DNA of 11,064 nucleotides from an uncultured bacterium (GTDB lineage: Bacteria > Planctomycetota > UBA8108): contig CAJWZY010000043.1 of the NCBI GenBank assembly GCA_913050545.1, positions 1 to 11,064 on the forward strand, written 5' to 3'. This document shows positions 1-7,098 of the stretch, in pieces. The notes under the pieces are model-generated. The model ran no database searches and was not told where the DNA came from. It saw nothing but the letters and a program-made list of their open reading frames with translations. Every line of letters starts with the position of its first letter. The stretch's first letter is position 1. The position numbers were made by a program, and so were the translations under genes.

Positions 1-231
1 GCCGCAGAGCGCGACGCCGTCGAGGCCGTGACCACCCGCGGCGGCGCGCGCTGCCAGCTCGAGACCCCCACCGGCGGGGTAGGGGCAGGTATCGACAGGA
101 TCGTGATGCTGCTGACCGACTCCCATACCATCCGGGAAGTCATCGCCTTCCCCCTGATGCGCAGCCGGGATTCGGAGACCCCAGCCGATGAGAATGAAGC
201 TGCCGGGGATGCCGGAGATACGGAATCCTGA
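1..231 (+). CDS. lysS: Lysyl-tRNA synthetase (class II), C-terminal fragment
   Basis: The open frame runs in from the left edge, so only the last 76 codons are present. The translation contains PTGGVGAGIDR followed by IVMLLTDSHTIREVIAFP and LMR, which is class II motif 3 and the C-terminal end of bacterial LysRS (family pattern PPTGGLGIGIDRLVML then NSHTIRDVILFPAMR). Motif 3 carries the Arg that binds ATP in the aminoacylation site. Homologues normally stop soon after the final FPxMR. Here about 24 further residues follow, rich in Glu, Asp and Ala, which I read as a disordered acidic tail. The gene converges on pilT with 27 bp between stop codons and no recognisable terminator. Identity is secure from the motif. 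Full length, start and regulation lie outside the window. Confidence 0.9.
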   Translation, partial: AAERDAVEAVTTRGGARCQLETPTGGVGAGIDRIVMLLTDSHTIREVIAFPLMRSRDSETPADENEAAGDAGDTES

Positions 232-258
232 GCAAGGGCGCCTCCTGCTGAAAAATTC

Positions 259-1326
259 TCAGTCGCCCAGTTCCTCTCGCAGATGCTCAAAGCGCTGCTT
301 CTGCGTAGCGAAGAGGTAGGCTGTCTCCCCTGAAATCTCAGAGTCCTTGTAGCGCTTCAAGATGGCGTCATCCATCTTTTGCATGCCCTCGCCACCACCT
401 GACTCGATCAGGGAGACAATCTTGGAGACGCTGCCTTCGCGAATGATATTGCCGAGGCCGAATGACCCCATGAGGATCTCGTTCACCGGCACCCGCCCCT
501 TGCCATCATGCGCAGGCAGGAGAAGCTGGGCACAGACTCCCTTCAGGGTCACAGACAGCATGGTCCTGACCTGGTTCTGCTGGTCCTCCGGAAAGACATC
601 GATAATCCGGTCAACCGTCTTGGCGGCGCTGTTGGTATGAAGCGTCGCAAAAACGAGGAAGCCCATCTCTGCCGCTGTAATCGCCAGCGCAATGGTTTCA
701 GGATCACGAAGCTCTCCTACCAGGATGATGTCAGGGTCCTGCCGGGTGGCAGCCCTCAGCGCCTGCCCGAAGGTAGGTGAATCGACCCCGATTTCACGCT
801 GCGTGAAGAAGCTCTCCTTGTTCTGGTGAACAAACTCGATGGGCTCTTCGATGGTGATGATGTGCTTTTTCTGGTTCGTATTGATGTGATCGAACAGCGA
901 GGCCAGGGTGGTTGATTTCCCACTTCCGGTCGGCCCCGTCACCAGGACCAGGCCGCTGTTGAGCTTCGTATACTTGAGAATGACATCAGGAACCCTGAGC
1001 TTCTCCAGCGGAAGAATTTCCTGGGGTATGTAGCGGAATACGATCCCGGGGCCCGTGCGGGTCACAAAAGCACTGACACGGAAACGGGCGAGCCCCTCGA
1101 TCTCGTAGGCGAAGTCGACATCATTGCGCTCGGCGTAGATCTTCCGGGATCGCTCGGTCAGGATCTCATCGATCAACCCGGAGAGAGTTTCCTTATCGAG
1201 AGGATCCTTGGAAATCGCTCGCAGCTTTCCGTGAACCCTCACCTTCGCCGGCACACCGGTCGACATGTGCAGGTCAGAGCCGCCAAGCTCATGGAGTTTT
1301 TCAAGATAAGTGTCAAAGCGTGCCAT
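259..1326 (-). CDS. pilT: Type IV pilus retraction ATPase PilT
   Basis: A 355-residue protein, close to the usual PilT length of about 345. PilT is the cytoplasmic hexameric ATPase that depolymerises type IV pili and drives twitching motility. Visible motifs in order: the N-terminal PilT-type domain (residues 1-110, with GGSDLHM at 15-21), Walker A GPTGSGKS at 131-138, the Asp box ITIEEPIEF at 157-165, Walker B with catalytic Glu (DIILVGELRD, 199-208), the His box FATLHTNSAAKTVDRIID at 226-243, and GLGNIIRE at 291-298, matching the C-terminal AIRNLIRE retraction motif. The PilB zinc tetracysteine is absent, which argues for a retraction rather than an extension motor. The ATG follows AGGA at suitable spacing. 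It lies 9 bp after the stop of the upstream PilT paralogue on the same strand, so the two are probably cotranscribed. PilU is the main alternative, but GELRD is more PilT-like. Confidence 0.93.
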   Translation of the reverse strand: MARFDTYLEKLHELGGSDLHMSTGVPAKVRVHGKLRAISKDPLDKETLSGLIDEILTERSRKIYAERNDVDFAYEIEGLARFRVSAFVTRTGPGIVFRYIPQEILPLEKLRVPDVILKYTKLNSGLVLVTGPTGSGKSTTLASLFDHINTNQKKHIITIEEPIEFVHQNKESFFTQREIGVDSPTFGQALRAATRQDPDIILVGELRDPETIALAITAAEMGFLVFATLHTNSAAKTVDRIIDVFPEDQQNQVRTMLSVTLKGVCAQLLLPAHDGKGRVPVNEILMGSFGLGNIIREGSVSKIVSLIESGGGEGMQKMDDAILKRYKDSEISGETAYLFATQKQRFEHLREELGD

Positions 1327-1335
1327 AGCGTCCTG

Positions 1336-2733
1336 TCAGATAAACCTGTCCTTGTTCTCGGAGAAGAACCACGCCGTTTCCTTGGTGATGATTTTCTTCT
1401 TCAATAGTTCGAGGATCGAATCATCCATGGTGCACATTCCCATCTTGGCACCGGTCTGCAATACCGACTGCAGCTGGAAGGTTTTTCGCTCGCGAATCAT
1501 ATTGGCCACAGCAGGAGTGGCGAACATGATCTCGAGAACCGGCTCGCGGCCGAGCCCATCCTGGCGCGGCAGGAGCTGCTGCGAAACGACTCCACGAATC
1601 GATTCAGACACCATCGCCCTGATCTGCTCCTGCTCCTTGGGTGGGAACACATCGATGATCCGGTCAATGCTTCGAGTCGCGTTCGTGGTATGAAGCGTCC
1701 CGAATACAAGGTGCCCTGTCTCCGCAGCCGTAATTGCCATCGCCACGGTGTCGAGGTCACGCATTTCTCCGACACAGATGTAATCGGGATCCGACCTCAT
1801 AGCTGAGCGGAGCGCGCTTGCATAGGTTTCGGTGTGAATCTCCACATGCCGCTGGTTCACATTGCATTTCCTGCTGGGGAGGATGTACTCAATCGGATCC
1901 TCGACCGTCACAATATGGTCATTCTGCTGCTGGTTGACGATATCGAGAAGAGCAGTCATCGTCGCCGTCTTCCCCGATCCCGCAGGCCCTGTAATCAGGA
2001 CGATCCCCTGCCTGTATTCCGTAAAATCAGCGAGAATATCCGGGAGGTGGAGATCCGAGAGCGTCGGGATCTCGGTAGGAATAATCCGGAAGATAGCGTC
2101 CATCCCCTTGCGCTGTTTGAGGGCGCTCGCCCGGTAGCGACCGTGGTCTCTTACATAACAGAAATCGAGGTCATTCTTCTCGGCGAAGGTCTCCCGCTCG
2201 AAATCGTTGAAGATTTCATCGATCTTTGACGCGGTATCTTCGGCTGAGAGGACAGGATGCTTCAGGTAAACAACCTGGCCGTGAAGCCTCATGAAGGGAG
2301 CGGAATCTACCTGGAAATGAAAATCCGAGGCGCCCACCTTGCGGGCCTCGATGAGATAGTCGTCGATCGACTTGCCAGCAAGGTGCGAAAAGTCCATCCC
2401 GGCAAGTTCTTCCACCGTGACGCCCGGGCCGGAGGGAGGCGGCCCCTTCCCGCCGGAAACGGGCTTGGCCTCGGCCTTAGCATCTTCGGAAGATCCCTCC
2501 TCGGAAGCTGCATCTTCAGCTGGCTTATCGCTCTTTTCCGCCACCTGTTTTACATGGGCGGTAATCCTCTGGTAATCACTGGCACTGATAATGCCTTTTT
2601 CCAGGAGGAGCTTCCCCAGTCCACCCACACCGGATTTTTCCAGCAAAGCCAGGCACTTACGCACCTGTGCTTCATCCGCCAGCTTGTTTTTGACTGCTAT
2701 TTTTCCAAACAGCAGGTCTTCTTTGGCTGCCAT
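1336..2733 (-). CDS. PilT-family ATPase with N-terminal MshEN-like domain
   Basis: A 465-residue PilT paralogue with about 115 extra N-terminal residues. Residues 1-64 resemble a tandem MshEN domain: LFGKIAV at 8-14 begins the first unit and GLGKLLLEKGIIS at 38-50 the second. Residues 65-105 are a low-complexity linker rich in Ala, Glu, Lys, Pro and Gly. The PilT core follows: GASDFHFQVDS (134-144), Walker A GPAGSGKT (249-256), Asp box TVEDPIEY (276-283), Walker B DYICVGEMRD (317-326), His box FGTLHTTNATRSIDRIID (344-361) and VANMIRERK (409-417). All catalytic positions look intact and there is no PilB zinc tetracysteine. The ATG at 2733 is forced because an in-frame TGA lies two codons upstream. 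I see no convincing Shine-Dalgarno. It is the first gene of a pair with pilT and probably forms a second or hetero-hexameric retraction motor. MshEN domains usually sit on extension ATPases, so this arrangement is unusual. Confidence 0.85.
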   Translation of the reverse strand: MAAKEDLLFGKIAVKNKLADEAQVRKCLALLEKSGVGGLGKLLLEKGIISASDYQRITAHVKQVAEKSDKPAEDAASEEGSSEDAKAEAKPVSGGKGPPPSGPGVTVEELAGMDFSHLAGKSIDDYLIEARKVGASDFHFQVDSAPFMRLHGQVVYLKHPVLSAEDTASKIDEIFNDFERETFAEKNDLDFCYVRDHGRYRASALKQRKGMDAIFRIIPTEIPTLSDLHLPDILADFTEYRQGIVLITGPAGSGKTATMTALLDIVNQQQNDHIVTVEDPIEYILPSRKCNVNQRHVEIHTETYASALRSAMRSDPDYICVGEMRDLDTVAMAITAAETGHLVFGTLHTTNATRSIDRIIDVFPPKEQEQIRAMVSESIRGVVSQQLLPRQDGLGREPVLEIMFATPAVANMIRERKTFQLQSVLQTGAKMGMCTMDDSILELLKKKIITKETAWFFSENKDRFI

Positions 2734-2872
2734 ATATCAACCGAAACGGGGGGGATCGAGGTGTCGAGAAACCGCCTGGGAATCCAGAACATCCGGAACC
2801 GGTACGTCCTGAATAGCAGGGATAAGAGTCCAGGTTACATTTCTTACGGATCAAAGAACCCGTGAAAAAGCA

Positions 2873-2900
2873 ATCATACGGCTTAGCAGAGATTTGTAAA
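2873..2900 (-). promoter_or_regulatory. Candidate sigma-70 promoter for the pilT pair
   Basis: On the minus strand a TTTACA box (2900-2895; 5 of 6 to TTGACA) and a TATGAT box (2878-2873; 5 of 6 to TATAAT) are 16 bp apart. Transcription would start near 2866 and leave an untranslated leader of about 130 nt before the ATG at 2733. The element lies in the 210-bp gap between hldE and the PilT paralogue, the only sizeable gap in the minus-strand genes of this half of the window. Prediction from sequence only. Confidence 0.45.
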
Positions 2901-2920
2901 CCCGTAAAGCTATTGTACTT

Positions 2921-2952
2921 GAAGGCTGAAAACAGGTTGTTTTTCAGCCTTC
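2921..2952 (-). terminator. Inverted repeat at the hldE 3' end, possible terminator
   Basis: GAAGGCTGAAAA (2921-2932) and TTTTCAGCCTTC (2941-2952) form a perfect 12-bp inverted repeat with an 8-nt loop. In the hldE transcript the stem includes the stop codon (2946-2944). No U-tract follows the stem on either strand, so it is not a textbook intrinsic terminator. It could end transcription with help from Rho, or protect the mRNA 3' end. It separates hldE from the promoter of the pilT pair. Confidence 0.45.
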
Positions 2953-4437
2953 CTGCTCGGCCCCAGCCTCTTCTTCACCCAGCAACTCGGTAGTTGAGAG
3001 CCCTGGAAGACGGTCAATAAAAACCATTCGGCCCCCATTGTTTTCCACGATGTCCTGCCCTACCACGGCCTCATCCCTGTAATCGCCCCCCTTGACCAGC
3101 ACATCCGGAACCAGCTCTTCTACCAGGTGGAGCGGGGTGTCCTCCTCAAAGAGAATAACGTAATCAACCGCCTCCAGCCCCGCCAGCATCTTGATCCGGT
3201 CACCCTCCCTGATCCGCGGCCTGCCCTCCCCCTTCAGCCGCCTGATGGAGGAATCACTGTTCACTGCTACTACCAGCAGATCTCCCTCCCGGCGCGCCTC
3301 GTTGAGAAGATGGTGATGCCCCGGATGGAGAAGATCAAAGCAGCCATTGGTGAATACGACCGTGCGGCCTTTTTTCTGCCCAGCGCCAAGAACAGCAGAA
3401 AGCTCATCGAGGCTCTTCACCTTCCCGGCAGCAGGATTTCCCTGGTCCTGGATCTCATCGAGCAACTCCTTGCGGCTTACGGCGACCACGCCGAACTGGC
3501 GCACCACCAGGCCTGCAGCTACGTTGGCAACCCTGGCTCCCTCCTCTGCTGTTTTGCCTGCGGCAGCGACCATCCCCAGGATCGCCAGGACCATATCGCC
3601 GGCCCCCGTCACATCTGCCACCACGCTAGCGCGCGTGGGAAGATGGGTCTGCTGGTCTGTTCCCTGGTCGACGAACATCCCCTCCCTGTCCATGGTAACC
3701 ACCACGTTCTGGAAACCAAACTCATCACGCAGCTTACCGGCAGCCTCACGACAGCCCTCGAGGTCGGAGCAGGGAATCCCGCTTGCAAGCTCTGCCTCGA
3801 AACGGTTGGGGCAGACCAGGGTGCTGCCCCTGTAGGCTGAATAATCACTTGTCCTGGCAGGGTCAACCAATACGGGAGCAGTTTCGCAGCGGGCGTGTAT
3901 CCCGGCCATCAGCGCAGAAGACACCAGCCCCTTTCCGTAATCACTTACGAGCACCGCATCATAGCCTTCACCTGAAGCGAACATCCTCTCAAGGAGTTCA
4001 TCGACGGATAGGGCCGTAACCGGGGACAGGTCCTCCTCGTCAACCCTTAACATCTGCTGGACAGCGCGATGCGAATGCTGCACATAGCCCATATGCCTCG
4101 CCTTCAGTGTCGTTGGACGCCCACCATCTCGAACCACTCCCGAAACATTGCAGCCTTCAGACTCCAGCAGACTGAGAATCCGGTCACCGGCATTATCCTC
4201 GCCAATAACGGAAAATACATGAACGTCGACATCCAGGCGCCCCAGGTTGACCGCAACGCTTCCTGCCCCCCCGGCCCTTATCTCGCGGTGTCCTACCCGC
4301 AGAACAGGGATTGGGGCTTCAGGAGAAATTCGCTGAACATCCCCCCAGATGTACTCATCAAGCATGAGATCGCCCACCAGTGCTATACGGGGGCGACCTG
4401 TTTCTTCGACAATCCGGGTCAGTTGCGAGATCAGCAC
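2944..4437 (-). CDS. hldE: Bifunctional heptose-7-P kinase / heptose-1-P adenylyltransferase
   Basis: A 497-residue fusion close to the length of E. coli HldE (RfaE, 477). It carries out two cytoplasmic steps of ADP-heptose synthesis for the LPS inner core: phosphorylation of heptose 7-phosphate to the 1,7-bisphosphate, and later adenylylation of heptose 1-phosphate. The PfkB/ribokinase half spans about 15-330, with the N-terminal GDLMLDEYIWG (22-32) and the ATP/catalytic motif DVTGAGD (275-281, Asp281 the presumed base). The nucleotidyltransferase half spans about 355-488, with NGCFDLLHPGHHHLL (364-378, containing HxGH), VKGGDY (448-453) and GLSTTELL (479-486). A short acidic tail follows. 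Start is GTG at 4437, chosen because AAAGGAG lies 6 nt upstream. It follows lpxK by 71 bp on the same strand, probably the same transcript; a TATACT box at 4469-4464 with no good -35 could give weak internal initiation. Confidence 0.95.
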   Translation of the reverse strand: MLISQLTRIVEETGRPRIALVGDLMLDEYIWGDVQRISPEAPIPVLRVGHREIRAGGAGSVAVNLGRLDVDVHVFSVIGEDNAGDRILSLLESEGCNVSGVVRDGGRPTTLKARHMGYVQHSHRAVQQMLRVDEEDLSPVTALSVDELLERMFASGEGYDAVLVSDYGKGLVSSALMAGIHARCETAPVLVDPARTSDYSAYRGSTLVCPNRFEAELASGIPCSDLEGCREAAGKLRDEFGFQNVVVTMDREGMFVDQGTDQQTHLPTRASVVADVTGAGDMVLAILGMVAAAGKTAEEGARVANVAAGLVVRQFGVVAVSRKELLDEIQDQGNPAAGKVKSLDELSAVLGAGQKKGRTVVFTNGCFDLLHPGHHHLLNEARREGDLLVVAVNSDSSIRRLKGEGRPRIREGDRIKMLAGLEAVDYVILFEEDTPLHLVEELVPDVLVKGGDYRDEAVVGQDIVENNGGRMVFIDRLPGLSTTELLGEEEAGAEQEG

Positions 4438-4508
4438 GATCCTCTCCTTTCAATGCTCGCTGCAGTATAACCGCCGTGACAGCGATTTGGCAGCGCGCAA
4501 AGTCCTCC

Positions 4509-5555
4509 TCAGCTGTCCCCGGGAAAAAGCCCCGCAAGAGCCTGCCGGTAAGCATCCTCACCGGAGACAATAGCCTGCTCGATGCGCAGATAGAGCCACC
4601 GGACATCCTCCTGCGATTTCAGCCATTCCTCCTTCAGCTTGACCGCATCTTTCTGGGTCATCACGATCGTATCGACACCGCACTGCCGGGCACGTGAAGC
4701 GACCTGCTCCACAGAAGCCGAGTCATAGGGCTGGTGGTCTCTGAAGGCGTGAAAACCTTCGACCTTCGCCCCCAGGTCCTCGACTGCCAGGCGGAAGGAG
4801 AGCGGATTACCAATTCCACAGAAGGCGAAAACCTTCGTTTCGGCAAGTGAACCCGGATCCATGGGCTCCCCATACAGCTCCTGCCAGCAGACAGCCCGTG
4901 ATTCGATCACCAGGAGGGGAATTCCAGGATACCTTCCCTCCAGGAACGACCTGATGGAATCCAGCTTCTCCCTGCTGACCAGGTTAGCCCTGGTCAGCCC
5001 CACGAGGTCGGCATTTTGCAGGGCCGTGACCGGTTCCCTTAGCAAGCCAGCGGGCAGCAGATGCCCATTGTCAAAAGGCCTGAGTGAATCCAGCAGAACC
5101 AGGTCAAGATCCCTGTGCAATCGACAGTGCTGAAAGCCATCATCCAGGACAAGCGCGCCTGCCCCGGCGGTAATGGCCTCTCGACCGCGCGCCACGCGGT
5201 CAGCCCCCTGGTAATGTTCTATCCCGGGAAGGTTCTCTGCAAGAACCCTGTATTCATCGTTTCCAGTCCCCTCGCTGCCATTCGCACCGTAGCCCCGGCT
5301 CAGGATTGCCGGCTGGCGCCCCATTCCGGCAAGATCCCTGGCCACCAACTCCACCATTGGTGTCTTCCCTGTACCTCCACAGGAAAGATTACCGATACTG
5401 ACAACCGGGACCGTGAGCCGGTGAGAACGCCCACTCCACCAGGACCTTCTTGCCACCATCCAGACACGGTAGGGAATCGACAGAGGCCAGAGCAGAAAGC
5501 CTGCGATCGTTTTCCAGGCTGAAGTGCCGGACGTTAATTTACCGGGGTCTGACAT
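4509..5555 (-). CDS. lpxK: Tetraacyldisaccharide 4'-kinase (lipid A)
   Basis: A 348-residue protein, within the usual 320-360 range for LpxK. LpxK phosphorylates the 4' position of the tetraacyldisaccharide 1-phosphate precursor at the inner face of the inner membrane, giving lipid IVA. The sequence shows one hydrophobic N-terminal segment (about 17-36) that would anchor it, the P-loop GNLSCGGTGKTP (55-66), RGYG (87-90), the catalytic-region motif DDGFQH (138-143), FRDHQPYD (271-278) and TQKDAVKL (300-307). All are family hallmarks and nothing appears missing. The ATG at 5555 gives the expected N-terminus; its Shine-Dalgarno is poor (a G-run about 11 nt upstream). It lies 80 bp downstream of the MshEN-like gene and 71 bp upstream of hldE, all on the same strand, consistent with a small envelope operon. 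Confidence 0.95.
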   Translation of the reverse strand: MSDPGKLTSGTSAWKTIAGFLLWPLSIPYRVWMVARRSWWSGRSHRLTVPVVSIGNLSCGGTGKTPMVELVARDLAGMGRQPAILSRGYGANGSEGTGNDEYRVLAENLPGIEHYQGADRVARGREAITAGAGALVLDDGFQHCRLHRDLDLVLLDSLRPFDNGHLLPAGLLREPVTALQNADLVGLTRANLVSREKLDSIRSFLEGRYPGIPLLVIESRAVCWQELYGEPMDPGSLAETKVFAFCGIGNPLSFRLAVEDLGAKVEGFHAFRDHQPYDSASVEQVASRARQCGVDTIVMTQKDAVKLKEEWLKSQEDVRWLYLRIEQAIVSGEDAYRQALAGLFPGDS

Positions 5556-5635
5556 GGAAAAAGAGCCCCCTGCCCTCGATCAATTCAACTCGCCCCTGGA
5601 AAAAACCACGGGGGGATCTTGCTGGTAGGGCCATC

Positions 5636-5863
5636 TCAGGTTGATTTCTCTTCTTTGTGGAGTTCGCTCAGAACTTCCAGCACCTGGGTCTCGCTCATGT
5701 AGCCGAGGTCTGTCAATATCTCGCCAAGGAAACGGTATGGTTTTTTCTCCACCTCCAGGCGAGCCTGAACTGTCAGCGCCTCGTAGAGATCGGCTACCGT
5801 GACATAACCCTGCTCCAGCGCAACTTCACCAAATAACCTCGGTTGATCGCTCATGATAAGCAT
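5636..5863 (-). CDS. Small stand-alone MshEN-like protein (75 aa)
   Basis: The translation shows two copies of a pattern like the 24-residue MshEN c-di-GMP-binding motif (G at 3 and 10, hydrophobics at 17 and 21). The first copy starts LFGEVALEQGYVT and ends EALTVQ, keeping Gly3, Gly10, Leu17, Leu21 and Gln24. The second starts FLGEILTDLGYMS and keeps both glycines. The conserved leading Arg is not in register in either copy, and the spacer is 11 residues rather than about 5. So the fold is likely but ligand binding is uncertain. The protein resembles the N-terminus of the PilT paralogue at 2733-1336. No signal peptide or membrane segment is seen, so it should be cytosolic. Two starts are possible: ATG 5863 or ATG 5854 (residue 4), neither with a good Shine-Dalgarno. 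It heads the lpxK-hldE run and diverges from the glycohydrolase-fold gene. Function unknown. Confidence 0.7.
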   Translation of the reverse strand: MLIMSDQPRLFGEVALEQGYVTVADLYEALTVQARLEVEKKPYRFLGEILTDLGYMSETQVLEVLSELHKEEKST

Positions 5864-5872
5864 GTCTTATCA
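5854..5872. promoter_or_regulatory. Perfect 7-5-7 dyad in the divergent start region
   Basis: TGATAAG (5854-5860), spacer CATGT, CTTATCA (5866-5872) form a perfect dyad. It lies at the 5' end of the minus-strand MshEN-like gene and just upstream of the plus-strand glycohydrolase-fold gene. The spacer contains the first possible ATG of the minus gene, and the dyad abuts the second (5854). A weak minus-strand promoter (TTGACT at 5892-5887, 17 bp, TAAGAC at 5869-5864) would have its -10 inside the dyad, so a repressor bound here could block it. Operator function is inferred from symmetry and position only. Confidence 0.4.
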
Positions 5873-5895
5873 AGTACCTCTAAAGGAGTCAAACA

Positions 5896-7098
5896 GTGGC
5901 ATTGCCGAACCCACAATTCAAAGGAGTGCTTTGCCTCGAAGGAAACATGGAATTCCATTACAATTCGAGGGCTATGAGCAGAATTATCGACAAGCTGCAC
6001 TCAAAATACCTTGGGGCCATACTCGGCGCTGCGGCAGGGGATGCCCTTGCATTCCCCCTGCGGAACTATTCACGCAATTTCCTCGCCTCCCTGGCGCAGC
6101 CACTGGCAACTGAACTCCAGATAACGGAGGACGGCTTCAGCCCACTTGGCCAGAACACCGGAGACATCCAGGGCTGCCTCGCGGTCATCCACTCCATACT
6201 GGAGCGAGGCGACCTCAAGGCAGAGGAGGCCAGCGCCCGGATTTTCGTAGAACATCTCATTCCCCTGTGGAGGGACATGAGCGTGGTAGACCCCGCCGAG
6301 GATAACAGCACGGTCATGAACATGATCGTCAGGGGCATCACCGAGTGGAACGCTGCAGCCCTGCCTCCCGGAGAGGCCGGAAGCGGTTGCCTGACCCGTG
6401 CCATACCGATCGGGCTCTGGAACTGTAAGAACCCCGGGAACATACCCGCGCAGGTAGAGACCCTTGTCTCTGTGTCTCACCAGGATACCAGGGTCCTTGC
6501 TGCTGCGGCAGTCATCGCAACACTGATTGCCTACAACGTACGCCAGGAAGAGCTGGTCCTGGGAGACATCATGGATGAGACCTCCGCTGCCGCAGCCAGC
6601 TTCGACAAGCGGATAGCCGATGCGATCTGTGACCTGCCGCGAATCCTGTCGCAAACCGATCCGCGGGCACTCGAGATGATCCTTGAAATATGCCCGGATG
6701 ACGACTATCCACCACGGCGCGATGGACTTACCGATTATGCTGTCCCCATCCTGTTTCTTTCCCTGCGACAATTCCTCAACAACCCCCAGAGCTTCCATGA
6801 AGCCCTCGACAGGATTCTGCGCCTGGGCGGGAACATGTCCACCATAGCCAGCATCTCAGGAGCATTTTGCGGCAGCTATCTTGGAATAGAAGAGATCCCG
6901 GAAAACCTCGTGGACAAGCTGCTGGAAAAAGAAGAAATTCTCAGGCAGACAAACAAGCTGTTTGAGCTGCGGCGCAATATGAAGCGAAAAGAAATACACG
7001 CAAATGAATCAAAAAAAGAACCCGCCTCCCCGCCGGAAGATTCCGACAGTGAAACGATTGCAACTGAAACCAACGGAACGGACCCAAACCTGAGATGA
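5896..7098 (+). CDS. ADP-ribosylglycohydrolase-fold protein, probable pseudoenzyme
   Basis: A 400-residue protein with the ADP-ribosylglycohydrolase (DraG/ARH, ADP_ribosyl_GH) architecture. Family landmarks in order: YLGAILGAAAGDALAFP (38-54), the first metal-motif region GQNTGDIQ (85-92), GSGCLTRAIPIGLW (162-175), SHQDTRVLAAAAV (194-206) and GGNMSTIASISGAFCGSYLG (311-330). Active members have T/S-D-D-T in the first metal site and G-G-D-T-D-T in the last. Here these read T-G-D-I and G-G-N-M-S-T, so most acidic ligands of the dinuclear magnesium site are gone and hydrolysis of ADP-ribose bonds is unlikely. A basic then acidic, low-complexity tail follows residue 360. GTG 5896 is preceded by AAAGGAG at 7 nt and is my choice; ATG 5947 or 5974 would start nearer the conserved domain and leave room for a promoter. 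It overlaps kdsA by ATGA and is probably translationally coupled to it. Confidence 0.75.
   Translation: MALPNPQFKGVLCLEGNMEFHYNSRAMSRIIDKLHSKYLGAILGAAAGDALAFPLRNYSRNFLASLAQPLATELQITEDGFSPLGQNTGDIQGCLAVIHSILERGDLKAEEASARIFVEHLIPLWRDMSVVDPAEDNSTVMNMIVRGITEWNAAALPPGEAGSGCLTRAIPIGLWNCKNPGNIPAQVETLVSVSHQDTRVLAAAAVIATLIAYNVRQEELVLGDIMDETSAAAASFDKRIADAICDLPRILSQTDPRALEMILEICPDDDYPPRRDGLTDYAVPILFLSLRQFLNNPQSFHEALDRILRLGGNMSTIASISGAFCGSYLGIEEIPENLVDKLLEKEEILRQTNKLFELRRNMKRKEIHANESKKEPASPPEDSDSETIATETNGTDPNLR

Noticed and set aside
1336..2733. PilB or GspE extension ATPase, suggested by the MshEN-like N-terminus
   Set aside because: The core has PilT-type motifs and length, and lacks the zinc tetracysteine of PilB/GspE.
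3127..3840. Plus-strand open frame of 237 codons inside hldE
   Set aside because: It is antisense to a gene with intact kinase and nucleotidyltransferase motifs, and its translation shows no domain or balanced composition. It arises from codon bias on the other strand.
4358..4606. Minus-strand frame bridging the lpxK-hldE gap
   Set aside because: It overlaps both genes out of frame and has no recognisable features. The hldE GTG with its strong Shine-Dalgarno explains the region.
5593..5613. Hairpin CCCCTGG, A6 loop, CCA-C-GGGG between the MshEN-like gene and lpxK
   Set aside because: The stem is 7 bp with a bulge and no U-tract follows on the minus strand, so I do not call it a terminator.
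6070..6798. Minus-strand open frame of 242 codons inside the glycohydrolase-fold gene
   Set aside because: Antisense to a recognisable family protein. No family motif and no ribosome site is apparent.
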